A stretch of DNA of 64,000 nt from Thalassia testudinum (lineage: Eukaryota; Streptophyta; Magnoliopsida; Alismatales; Hydrocharitaceae): positions 41,819,001-41,883,000 of the forward strand of contig JAZHRO010000055.1 in the NCBI GenBank assembly GCA_037157565.1, given 5' to 3'. How positions within the stretch are numbered: the first letter of the stretch is position 1; every line of letters starts with the position of its first letter. This document shows positions 26,601 to 39,600 of the stretch, piece by piece. The notes beneath the pieces are model-generated. The model had not been told where the DNA came from. It made no database searches and saw only the letters and a program-made list of their open reading frames with translations. Position numbers and translations under genes: made by a program.

Positions 26601-27622
26601 GAGGCTAAACAACTGTGCTCTCTTGATGTTCCTGGGCACTCACTCTTTTCTTTCTTTTCTTTCTGAGATCACAAATCTCGCCAGATTTAGTAATTGTACT
26701 CACTGTTTGGTGCCCTCACAAGGCATCCACACTTCAATTAAAGTCTCAATAACTCTACAACTAAGTTAGAGTTCTCAACCAGTATTCGGGCGATCAGAAA
26801 TACTGAAAGGTAGGTATGGGTCATATTTGGTGGAACGCAATAGGTGTTTTGTTGCCTCAGAAACAATATTACAGCGATAAAATTATAACCCTGGACTCTT
26901 TTCTTTTTCTTTTCTCTCTCTTTTCTTTTTTTTTCTTTCTTTATTTTATTGTTTCTTCTTTTTTTTTCTTTTTTTTTTCTTTATTAATCAACACAACACA
27001 ATACAAACTTTTATTTATGAGGCATTATTAGGGATGATGATGGTCAAGAGGATATTGTGTGGCTTATTGGGTGGAAGTGCCTATTCTCGGCACCGGGAAG
27101 AAATGGATAGGACAGGTGTATTTCTAAACTTTGACACTATTACCCTCCTTCAGCCAAGGACTCTATGAAGGATGGTCATAACCATCCACCATTGTCATAG
27201 CTTTATCAAGACTCAATCTCTATATATCTACCTTATTTGGCGACTCTCAGGAATTCATACAAAGTACGCACATAGGAATAGAGAGCTAAAACTATGCCCA
27301 ACTCTGAAGTATCATCATCTAATTATCCAAAACTTAAGTGTTCTTGCACTAGACTTAGTGCACCAGCAATCTCTTTACTTTCATCTTACAAATATGGGGT
27401 GGATCTACTAGAAGATAGTATGCCTAACTCCCCATTAACTGTCCAAGGGTTTAGTAGACTATAAATGCTTACTGGTTTTCTTCAAGGATCCATTACCCAG
27501 TCTACGTGCACGTGAAATAAATGTACTGGATTCTAAACTTAAGAAATAATTCAAGAAGAAAAACCTCCAATGACAAAGGTGTTTTGCTAGGGACTAACCC
27601 ACTCAGCTCAAGAAAATAAGAG

Positions 27623-27659
<37 letters not shown>

Positions 27660-30600
27660 ATAAACATTCTTAGGTTATACCCCCCATGCCTAAGACTGAC
27701 AATGTCCTCATTGGAAAAATGCAGACATAGAAGAATATCACCTGAGGAGGAGAGTGGGAAGAGCTAAGGCTCCTCAAGCTGAATTACGTCCAAAACCTGG
27801 CCATCTGAAAGAGTAATATAAGGTTTAAGTCGCTGGCCATTTACCTTAAAGCTTGCACCTGAAGTAAGGTTCCGAATTTCTACAGCTCCATGAGGAAAAG
27901 TATTGATAACAATGTATGGCCCATCCTAGTGGGACTTGAGCTTTCCAGGAAATAATTTAAGTCTAGAATTGAAAAGCCAGACCCATTGGTTGGGTTCAAA
28001 AGTCTTTCTACTGATGTGCTTATCATGAAAGACTTTTACACGTTGCTTGTAAACTTGAGAAGTTTCATAGGCTTCATTATGAAGCTCCTCAAGCTCACTT
28101 AATTCTAACATACATGCCTTTCCCACTTTATCCAAATTCAAGTTAACACTTTTAATAGCCCAATAGGCTTTATGTTGGATTTCAATGGGCAGGTGGCACG
28201 CATTTTCGTAGACAAAATGGAAAGGAGACATGCCCAAGGGAGTCTTATATGCAGTTCTGTAGGCCCAAAGAGCATCATTTAGTTTTTTAGACCAATCCTT
28301 CCGATCGGGCTTGACAGTTTTTTCTAAAATTTGCTTAATCTCCTTATTAGACACTTCAACTTGGCCACTCGTTTGGGGATGGTAAGGTGTGGCTATCATG
28401 TGGTTGACTCCCAATTTTTGGAGTAGTCTTGTGAAGTGTACGTTCTTGAAGTGAGGTCCCCCATCACTTATGATCTTCCTTGGGCACCTGTACCAAGAAA
28501 TGATATTAGCCTTAACAAAGCCCAAGACCACGGAATGGTCATTAGTTCGCGTGGGTATGGCTTCTATCCATTTCGATACATAGTCTACAGCAACAAGGAT
28601 ATATTCATATCCGAAGGACACAGGAAAGGGACCCATGAAGTCAATGCCCCTAATATCAAAGATCTCAACAGGGAGGATAGGTTGTTGGGGCATCTCATCC
28701 CTTTTTCCAATGGTTCCCGTCTGCTGGCAACGTAGACATGCGCCCACATACGTATGTGCATCTCAGAATAATGTGGGCCACCTAAAGCCAGACTGAAGAA
28801 CCTTATGGGCAGTCTTCTTCCCACTAAAATGTCCCCTACAATGGAGGTCATGGCAGAAACTCAGAACACTTCTTTGCTCTTCATCAGGGACGCAACGACG
28901 AAAAAGCTAGTCAGGGCCTACTCTAAAAAGTTTGGGTTTCTCCCAGTGATAAAATTTAGCGTTAGCAAGAAACCTGTCTCACTTCTGCTTGTCCCAAGTA
29001 CTGGGGGTAATGCCCGTGACCAGATAGTTCACTATGTCAGCAAACCAAGGAGTTTTAGCTTCCACGGCCATTAAAGACTCATCAGGGAAAGTCTCTTGAA
29101 TATCGCCAGCAGGGTTTGATGCCTTAATAGGGATCCTAGACAGATGATCTGCTACCACATTCTCAACTCCTTTATTGTCTTTAATTTCCAGGTCAAATTC
29201 CTGGAGTAGTAGAATCCGACGAATTAGGCAAGGTTTGGTGTCCTTTTTAGCAAGAAGATGCTTTAAGGCAGAATGATCAGTGAACACCACAACCTTGGAT
29301 CCCAAAAGATAAGACTGAAACTTTTCCAAAGCAAATACTATAGCAAGTAGTTCCTTTTCAGTGATTGTGTAGTTTTGCTAAGGATCCGTAAGGGTCTTGC
29401 TGGCATAATGCAGCACATGAGGTTTGCCATCAACCCTTTGACCTAAGACTACTCCCACTGCAAAATCAGAAGCATCGCACATAAGCTCAAACGGGAAGGT
29501 CTAATCTGGTGCTTGGAGAATCAGCGCAGTAATAAGGGCTTTCTTCAAAACTTGGAAAGCCTCGCCACATCTATCATCAAAATCGAAGGAGACATCCTTT
29601 GCTAACAGGTCGCAGAGTGGCTTAGAGATTTTACTAAAATCTCTAATGAAGCACCTATAAAATCCAGCATGGCTAAGGAAAGATCTAACCTGACGAACAA
29701 TGGCGGGCAATGGAAGCTTAGAGATGGAATCGATTGCGGTGTCCACCTCTAATCCTCTCTTGGAAACTATATGCCCTAACACAATGCTCTGCTAGACCAT
29801 AAAGTGGCTTTTCTCCCAGCCAAGCACCAGCTTTGCCTCTTCGCAACCGATTAAGACTTTATCAAGGTGCGAAAGGCATAGGTCAAACGACGAGCCATAA
29901 ATGGAGAAGTCATCCATGAAAATTTCAACGAACTCGTTGATCATATCAGAAAAGATAGCCATCATACAACGTTGGAAAGTGGCAAGAGCATTACATAACC
30001 CAAATGGCATTCGGCGGAATGCAAATGTGCCATACGGACTCGTGAAGCTAGTACACTCCTGATCGTCAGGAAAAATGGCTATCTGATTATACCCAGAGCA
30101 CCTGTCAAGAAAACAAAAGCACTTGTTCCTTGCCAATCGTTCCAAAATTTGATCGATAAACGATCAGGGGAAATGTTCTTTCTGGGTAGCCGTGTTCAAA
30201 TGGTGGTAATCAATGCAGTCCCTCCAACTAGTTGAGGGTCTAGTGGTCACCAGCTCACCTTGGTCATTCTCCTCCACAATGATTCCTGCCTTTTTGGGAA
30301 CAACATGAATAGGACTGACCCATTTCTTATCTGAAATGGGATAGATAATCCTTGCATCCAGCCATTTCAGAATCTCCTTTTTAACAACCTCCCGCATGTT
30401 TGGATTGTGCCTTCTCTGCATGTCTCGGAAATGCTTCACGGACTTGTCCGTGTATATGTGATGCATGCAAAGAGAGGGATCAACACTCTTAATATTAGCA
30501 ATTGACCAAGTAATTGCTTCCTTGTGCCTTTGTAAACACTCAAGCAGAGCTCCCTCCTAAAATTCAGATAATGCAGACGAGATAATAATGGGGAGCATGT

Positions 30601-33600
30601 TATTAGGGCCAAGGAAAGCATATTTCAATGTGCTCGAGAGGGGTTTCAACTCCAACTCAGGAGCCTTTTGGATTGAGGGTTTTAGTTGAGATGTCCCCGC
30701 CTCAGGTAGCGGATCTACCTTCACAGTCCAAGGTGGGGACAGAGACTCAGTGTGTATCCCCAGCAACTCTTCTAATTCGGGCATTTCCCTTTCAGTTTCT
30801 TTAATAATCGAGGGATGGTCCTTAGATATGGCCTTCTAAAGGGGATCTCTACATAAGAGTGTTGGAGTAGTCTCTTCAATTATTTCATCAACGACCTCAA
30901 TCTGAGAACAATCTTCAAATCCGGATTGCCTGTAAGTATCAAAAACATTCAACCGAATCTTCTTGTTCCCAAAGCCCATTTTAAGTGCCCAGATCTACAA
31001 TTTATAGAGGCCTTGGCTGTGGCCAAGAAGGGACGTCCCAGAATAATGGATGGCTTTGTGGGCTTATTTGATGGGTCAGTATCAAGCACCAAAAAGTCAA
31101 TAGGGAAGAAGAAATCCTCCACTCTCACAAGGACATCTTCCAACAATCCCCATGGTGTCTTAAGTGATCTATCTGCAACTTGGAGGATTACTGGACTAGG
31201 CTTTAGCTCGCTTCCTCCCAAAAGGTCGTAGACAGAGCTTAGTAGAATGTTCACCCCCGCACCCAAATCGAGTAGAGCCTCGTCAATGTGTTGGTTACCT
31301 ATAACCACTAAAATATACGGGGCCCCTGGGTCTTTCATTTTTGGGGGGTGTTCCATGCTGGAGAACTGAGCTAACATGGTCAGGCAGGATGACCTTGGTT
31401 TGGACCTGTTTCCTAGATCGGCGCTTCTAGGTGCACAGGTCCTTCAGAAACTTAGCATAGGATGGGATCTGGTTAATAGCTTCCAACAGAGGCAAATTAA
31501 TCTAGACTTGCCTAAAAGTATCCACAATCTCTTCCGTCCTATCCTTGGCTCCAGACGAAACAATAGAAGATTCCCCAAGAGCAGATAGGCACTCTGGCTA
31601 GGGCACCCTCGGCTTCTGGGTAGAGGGGTCATCATGGCAGGAAAGGGATGGTGGAAGGATGACATCCTCATTGTGGGTGATTTTGTGCGAGGGAGAGTAG
31701 TGTGGCTCTTCCTCGGTGGAGATGGAAGTCGGGTCAGGTGTGGAAGGGGAATTCTGAGATGTAACCATAGGAGTGTTATCAGGCTTGTCAATCTTTTTTC
31801 CACTCCTCAACACGGTCACTGCTTGGACGTGCTCCCTGAATACAACCCCCTTGCCCTTAGGGTTCTCCTCAGAAGAGCTAGGCAGCTTCCCCGGATCACG
31901 TTGCCTAACTGCCTCAGTAAGATGACCAATTTGGGATTGCATATCGGTAATCATCTTATTCTGAGATTGGATGACCATATTCTGATGCTCTTGCATTGCT
32001 TTCATCATGGCATTCAGTTCATCCATCTCAGAGGGCTTATTCTGAGGAGGGTTTTCATAAGATGGTTGGTATATGGGTTGGGGAGGTAAGGGTCTTGTAT
32101 TCCCTGAGTTAGAAGCATCACCTTGCTTCCAAGAGAAGTTTGTATGGTTCCACCACCCTAGATTATAGGTATTGGAACAAGGGTTATTGCGAGGGGGGCG
32201 GAAACCTTAGGTTGCGTTCAAGTCAGCCTAAATCAACTCAGGGAATTGATTTGCCTGATGGCACTCCGCAGTGGCGTGCGTTGTGCTTTGGCAAATGGAG
32301 CATTCTCTTGAAGCTTGAAAGATAGAGGCTGCTTGTGGATTCATGCCGGGGTTTGCTAAAAGCCTATGAAAGTTTTTATTCAATAGTTGAATATGATAAG
32401 CCAAATCCTGAGAAGCCCCTACTTCATGGGCCTCTATCTTCCTCTGCAAGATTGATGATTTTCTTTCTTGATAGGCAGAGGACAAATGTATGGAGTTGTC
32501 GCTTAATGTTTCAAATAATTCCCAGGCTTCATCCTCAGTTCTGGACATAAAGGTTCCTGCACATGCTGCATCGATGGTTTGCCTATGCCTTTCAAATAAT
32601 CCGTTATAGAACCTTTCGACCAACTGCCATCTTGGCACCTTATGGTGGGGGCATAACCTAAGAAGGTCATTAAAGCGCTCCCAAGTCTCATGAAATTGCT
32701 CCCCTTCCTGTTGAGTAAAACCCATAATCTCTCTTCTGTAATGGTTGGTCTTACTCATAGGAAAATACTTTTTCAAAAATTCACCCTTAAGGGTGACCCA
32801 ATCATTTACCCTTGCATCGAGGGTATGATACAAGTGCTTGGCCTTATCCTTTAGGAAGAAAGGAAATAGAGTCCTCATTAGGGCTTCATCAGTAAAGCCC
32901 TGGAACTTCACCGTGGAACAGACCTCGGTGAATTCCTCCAAATGTCGGTAGGGGTCCTCCCTAGTAGTACCATAAAAGGAGGGCAATAAAGATATGGTAC
33001 TGCTCTTAATCTCATACGGATTATCCCCTGCCGATCGTCTTAGTGCTTGTGAGGGATGGTTAGTTGGAATAAAATAGTCCCTTAGGGTCCTTTGTTGATT
33101 TGCTCCTTGATCAGCCATTCCTTCTCTTTTCTCTCCTAAGTGAGCTCTCCTAAGAATTCTCTCGGGCTCAGGATCAAACACTAGACTACCCTCAAGAGAG
33201 CATCTAGCAAGCATACAAAACACAATTCAGGTTCTTATTAAGTAAGTGAAACCTCCACTCCAAAGATAAGTTAAAAGGTCAAGGCTTATCCCTCCGTTCC
33301 CACGTAAGTGGTATAAGAGGGGTGTTGACTTGAAATCTTAACCTTCTTTATTTTGGAGGTCAAATTAATTGATATAAATGGCCAAACAGGTTTTTCACTG
33401 CAATTACGTGCCTTAATTCAACCTTCGAGTGCCCTAGGACCTATACTTTGCTTGGATGATACTCCCAGGTGATCAAGTGAGAAGTTACTCTAAGGACGAA
33501 CAAAGGGATGCAAGTAGGGCGAACCCTTCCTTTGAGGCGATGCATATGCGGTGCCCCTTAACTACCCTTTTGTTCCTTTAAGGGGTGTCCCTCTCCGTGA

Positions 33601-36600
33601 AGTATCAAAACACTTGGTCAAAAGATAGTATCACCACCACCACAAAGCACAATAGGAGGGTTTGCACCGATAAAGAGATCGGTGCCTATAGCCTTAAGGG
33701 ATCAAGCCTTAGTGCGGTGCCTAATGTGCATGCTCAGTGTTAGAAGTGTGCAACACACCGCAAATCTTTGTAATTTTTTTTTGAAACCGCAGACAAGTCC
33801 CTTAGAATCAGATCAAATGTGAATTGATTTTAGGGTTGAATCTGATTATTAGTCCCACTTGTAGTTATGCAACCACTGAATCATTAAATTCAAACAACTT
33901 GGTGGTCTTGAATTTTAATTTGAACGCAAATGCGTGAACAGGAGCTGGATGCAAAAGTTAGAAAGGTGTACCTGTCTCCAGCAATCTTCGTGCTAATATG
34001 CTTGCAATGCAATAATAAGATCTAATGTGCTACTCAATCACCCTTAAATGCGTTCACCTAAGGGTATGCAACTTCTAAACAGGCAGCTTGATATTTTCCT
34101 TTATTGGTTTTAAAGGCAAGCAAGCAGAAAATAGAATCACGCATACAAAAAAAAAAATGTAAACCCTAATAGCTAAAGAATGTGGGGACAGAGCCCCAAA
34201 AATTCAACCCCAATTACTACAAGGGCGAAAAGACAGAAGTAAATTTTGTGACGATGGAGAATCCCTTATGAAAGCGGGATCCAGGTCTCCTACGTCTTTT
34301 CCTCATGTGGCTTAGCTCGTGATTGATGTCGCTGCTCTGTTGCGCCTCATTGCCTCGTCAGATTCCTCGCGCAATAAAAAAATGATTAGATGATTGCGCA
34401 ACTCAGAATATTCAAAAATAATAACGTGAATCTATTGCATCTGTTGCCTCCCCGGCAACGTCGTCAATTTGATGGAGAGAGTTTCGCTTATTTATGATAG
34501 CAATAGAAGGATATGCCGTTGTAATTAATGTGGTAGAAATCTCTCAATCAAAGATTAACATAGATATGAATTTAAATCACGAAAAGGATGTCGTATCCAC
34601 AGGGAGGAACAGATTAATAAGTTCACAAATATTTTTCCTTTGTATTTATTCAATCACATGCTCAATCCATGTTCAAATCTGATGCGAAACAAGGCGAAAA
34701 GAAGGAACACGTAATAATTTAGAAATGCAGGGATATGAATATAATTTTCCTTTCATGAAATAACTTGTAATGGCATGTAACATAGTCGTATTTCAAGACA
34801 TGGGGCTTTCTCTTCTAGGTCATGTGAGTTTCTGGATGAGATTTTATGCATTGATCAACATCACCATATAAGAGTTAAGTGCACGAAAGAAATACTATAA
34901 CATGTAAGAGTATGCATGCAATTTCACTCAAATATATTAATCAACTAAATATTGTAATAGGGTTTTCGGCAATGGCGAGGATTGTAAATTCTAATGTCAC
35001 CAAAAACAGAGGAAAATTCCTCTCTCCTCCTTGTGCGTGTGAAGGCTTGGTGGCCGGCAGACCGAGGCCCGTCGGCGGTGCGTGGGAGAGAGGTGATCGC
35101 AACGGCAGGGGAAGCACGACCGGAGGTGGCGGGTGGCGGTCAGCCGGAGGGCTTGACGCCGGTGGAGCTAGCTACAGGGGGCTGACGTGCGCTGCTGCTG
35201 TCGCATGCACGTGTGAGTTAGTGCCACGTTGGTCGCGCGAGGATTGCGCTGCGCGTAGAGAAGTTGGGTACGCTGGGGCATTCTGCAGGGAGGCGCGAGG
35301 AGGTCTGAAGCGGGGGCACTGTGGGGTTGCAGGCACTGCTGCAAGGTTGTGCGTTGCAGGCCGCAAGGGCTGATGAGGGCGTGGGTGCTCGCCTGCAGGA
35401 TGCGCAATGGCAGGCGGTGGAGGGCGCTGTAGCAGTTGTAGGTGCGCGGTGAGGGCAGTAGCGTGGGTGTAGGGTGGCATGCGCTTGTAGTGGAGAGGAT
35501 GGTGCGGCGAGGGCAGGATGGCCTACGCCTGCAGAGGGTGCGCAAGGGCACTGGAGGCTAGGCGCTTGCGGTGGAAGGCAATGGCACGGTGTGGTGCAGG
35601 CTGGAAGGGTGCGGTGTGGGTGCGCCTGCGTGGTGGACAGGCAATGGCACGGTGTGGTGCAGGTTGGGGCAGGGCGCGCAAGGCAAGTTGTGGGGGGTGC
35701 TTGGTGAGGGCCCTGTAGCAGTTGCACAATGCGCGCAGTCTTCACTGTTGGGTCTTCCCAATCCCCTCCGCCTCTCACTCTATATCTCCTCTCTTCCGCC
35801 TCTCAAGGGATTTTCAAAATCCTTTTCTAAATATGGCCAGCACCGTTTTCATTTGTTGAGGGAGGTGTTGAGGCGACGGTTTGTTGGGGGAAATTTATCC
35901 CCCCCCTCCTTGTTCTTTTCCATCATCATTCCTGCAACAACAAAACATAAAATAATTACATACTAAGTTATAAAATGCGATAAAATAGATAAAAACTCAA
36001 GTAATGATACATGCACTTATTTAATGACCTAATGTGATTATTAACAAACATACTATGTTAGAATTGAAGTACTTAGGCGTAACAATAGTCCATTAAAATG
36101 GACTCATCAGAAGCTTCCTGAGAAGTTTCAATTCATGTCTATCATTGAGAAATTTATGAAATCTTGGGAGGAATTCGGGATGACTCTCAAGCATAAGAAG
36201 GGAAAGATTTCTCTTGATGATAGCCATTGCTATTGAGGAAGAGCATAGGAAACAGAAACCTGTAATGCTTGTGCAGTCTAAGGTGAATGTTATAAGGGCA
36301 AGGAGAATAAAAATAAGAATAATGAAAACAAAACAAAGGCCAAACCCAAGATCCAGAAAAAATCCAAGAGTAAACGATGCTGGCACTGTAGGCAGGTTGG
36401 ACATTGGAAGAAGGATTGTCCTAATAAAGCTCAGTAGAAGACCACGTATGGGAATCCTCAAGTGAATGTGATCACCAAGGAGCCCAGGCCTTGCGATGGG
36501 TATGTCTCAACAAAACCCGAACTCTATGTTATTCACGATCTTACTGAATGGCTCGTGGATGTTGGAGCTAATGTACATATTTGTACTGATAAATCATTCT

Positions 36601-39600
36601 TTTCTTTCTATCAGACATGCAGTGGAGGGACTGTGAAGATGGGGAACGACTTTGCAGTCAAGGCACTGGGATTCGGACGCATGGACTTGAGATTTTCCTC
36701 AGGACGAGTCTGGATACTACGCAGGGTGTTACATGTTCTTGCTGTAAAAAAGAATGTTCTTTCTGGTTCCTTGTTAGTTAGAGAAGGTTTTGAGTTAAAC
36801 TTTAAATATAATAAAGTTGTTATATTGAGACATGTAATATTTTATGGAAAGGTGTATTTGCCAGATTTTGATATATTATTTAGAGTGAGATGTGATGTGG
36901 ATGTATCATCTAGAAATGCTCTAAATAATGTTTGCTTTCATTCGATTCAATATATTTGTAGTGATATTGAATCTTGTGATATATGACACGGTAGATTGGG
37001 TCACGTAAATTTCAATTCTTTAAAAGGAATGATGAAATTAAATATGATTCCTGAATACACCATAGATAAAATTAAGAAATGAGAGATATGTGTGTAGGCT
37101 AAACAAACTATGAAATATTTTCACTCTATTACTAGAGATACTGAGGTTCTAGATTTGGTGCACACGGATATCTGCAAGTTTAATGGTGTGTTGACTGATC
37201 AACTAACTACCTGGTTGCATTGAAAATGTTTAATTATGTGTCATTGTTGTAGTATTTTTATCGTAAATACAAACCGATGTGTCAATTTTATTTAAATGCA
37301 ATTTTTACTGGTTTGTTTCTAAGTCGTTTATTGGGAGGCAGTCTCTAAGTCCAAAAATGTTAAGTTTATTTACAAAATAAATGAATGAATCAATAAATAA
37401 AAGAATTGGTTAATTATTTACAAAAGAATCAACTAATATGCATTACAATGCCTTAAACTTATGTACAATAAATAGGCATACAAAACTAGTTAATATTTCA
37501 CAATGTTAATTATATATAACTAATATAAGCAATACTTAAATGTAGGTACAAAAATAGCTAATAATATCTACTATACTAAATTAACTAAACATACTAATAT
37601 CTATAGTAAAATATATTACATATACAGTAACATATATATATGTCAGTGTAGCCTTTGTAAAATATATACACTACATAAGGCAAAACTAACTATCTATACT
37701 AACATATTTAAAGATATACAATGACGGCTGTAACTGTCACTAAAGCCCTTGTATTATTTATTAACATATAAGAAGCTCAAACATACACTACTTTACATAT
37801 ACACATATTGTTACGACCCGATTTCCAAATCCCTACAGGACCCGAGACCAACTCGACTCAACTAATCCCAAGACCTAGTCGTCCAACAAGAAATAACCAA
37901 AAATCAGGAAAGTAAACCACATTCACTATGCTAAGTAACTAACAGTAAAAGAGTATAAGCAGTAGAAGTAAAAGCTGCTAATGGTACATGTCACCACTAC
38001 AACAATAAAATGGAATCAAAGTACAGAAACGTAAACGGTAACAAGAGTCTAAAACTCACTAACAAAAGAAAGTACAACAAGAAGACTACTGCTAGGCTCG
38101 ACTGGGCCCAACACCCTTTGCAGCCGGTGACTCGGGTTGCTCAACACCTTGACCTACAAAGGGTTATGAGTAATAAAGTTAGCGAACGCTGAGTAGAGTG
38201 GTAACTAACTAACTAAAGCAGTAAAAGCTAATGGGTAAACTATCTATTCCAATTACTTTATTTTACAAGTTATTCCTTTTCACCCATTGGTTTCTATTTT
38301 CAGATCTCTTCCTTGAACTTGAATGTTCCTCGTGGGAACGATCTTGATTGCAGTCTTTCTGAAGAGTAGAAGGCGCACGTGGTGCTCTCCTTGCCAGGAG
38401 AGTCCCCCATGGTGATCCTACACCCAGTCAACCACCCCAAGGTCACGAACAGACATAGTGGTGACTACGGCACGCGCGATAAGTGCACGGGTAGCTAACC
38501 CGCACTGGCACGCGGCCAGTCATTTCCGCTAACGGGTACGCCCAAAGTATAGCACGGAACAGTATAGGGCCTAGCCCTCTCAATAACAGGGGTCTAGCCC
38601 CTCAGAACCAAAAAGGGGTCTCGCTCCTCCACAGTCTGCGCACCCTCGTCTGACTACCCTGGTTTGCCCAGTGGGCCTAACAAGTCGTTGTAGGGTGGCT
38701 AGCTGAACCCCGGGCCCCGTGGGGTGGCTAGCTCTCTCCCTACACTAGTATCTCTCCCCGGTACGGTGTACACGAGAGCCAAGAAGTCGGTGTAGAGTGG
38801 CCAATCCTAACCCTGAGTCCCAACACAAGGGCAGCTAGCTCCACACTACACTAAACAGGGGACAGTCGCTCTGCTTGGTACCACGTACTCAAGGGCCAGC
38901 ATACTTACCACTTACATTTCCAGATCCATTCCATTATTCACAGGCGCTCTACTCCTAATTCCCCGTAGGGTTCATGCTCGTATTCCCCATGCCATTTCAT
39001 ACTAGGTTTCATCATTCACATTTCAATTCTCAAATTATACACATGCAGCTCGCATTTCCAACATTTAACATATACAGCAAGAAATGTCACAGGTAACTAT
39101 TTAACTAGCATAGGCTTTTCATATTTCACAGGCAACTCTTGTTTATTAACGGGCAGCTGTTCACATTTCTATTCATTCATTTAAGACTGCAATTTCAAAC
39201 ACGCTTACAAACAGTGCAAGTACTTCTCCTCCTATGACTCATGCCACATCCTAGGTTTCTAGTTATCCAATTTCACATATGCATTCAGGTCGTATAATTA
39301 AAATAAGGGGGAAACCACTCTACCAGACGACCCGGGAGTATTGCGGGCTCGAACGGCAGGCTCACGTGCCTCAGCAAGCCCTGAACCTACAATCAATTGA
39401 AGTCCTATACCAAGGAACACACCACAATGGAACATTCAGAACAGTATAAAAGGCCTCTAACAAGTAGAGGAACTCACAACGAAAACACCAATATCTTGTT
39501 TGCGTAAAATGGACCTTAAACAGACCCTGAACGGGTCAAAAACAAGACTGCAGAGCAAAATCAGACATCTGGCACAAGGTCCAGACGTCTTAAAAGTAAC

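Larger units (their letters stand above)
21873..36109 (-). mobile_element. Ty3/gypsy element of Athila/Tat type, complete with LTRs, carrying nested solo LTR C
   Basis: Both LTRs begin TGATG and end CATCA on the + strand. Without the nested insertion they measure 1,639 and 1,640 bp. A perfect target-site duplication GAAGC flanks the element (21868-21872 and 36110-36114). Domains on the minus strand run gag, protease, RT, RNase H, integrase. The clade is assigned from [15 protein letters not shown], integrase GIDFMGPFP, RNase [12 protein letters not shown] and a tRNA-Asp type primer site. No envelope-like ORF lies between the integrase and the 3' LTR (26211-27925), unlike classical Athila. Each domain carries stops or frameshifts except an open integrase stretch, so the element is probably non-autonomous. 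Confidence 0.92.

Noticed and set aside
31634..32089. Plus-strand frames opposite the Athila-like gag and pol
   Set aside because: They are complements of recognisable gag/pol coding sequence on the minus strand and contain no domain.
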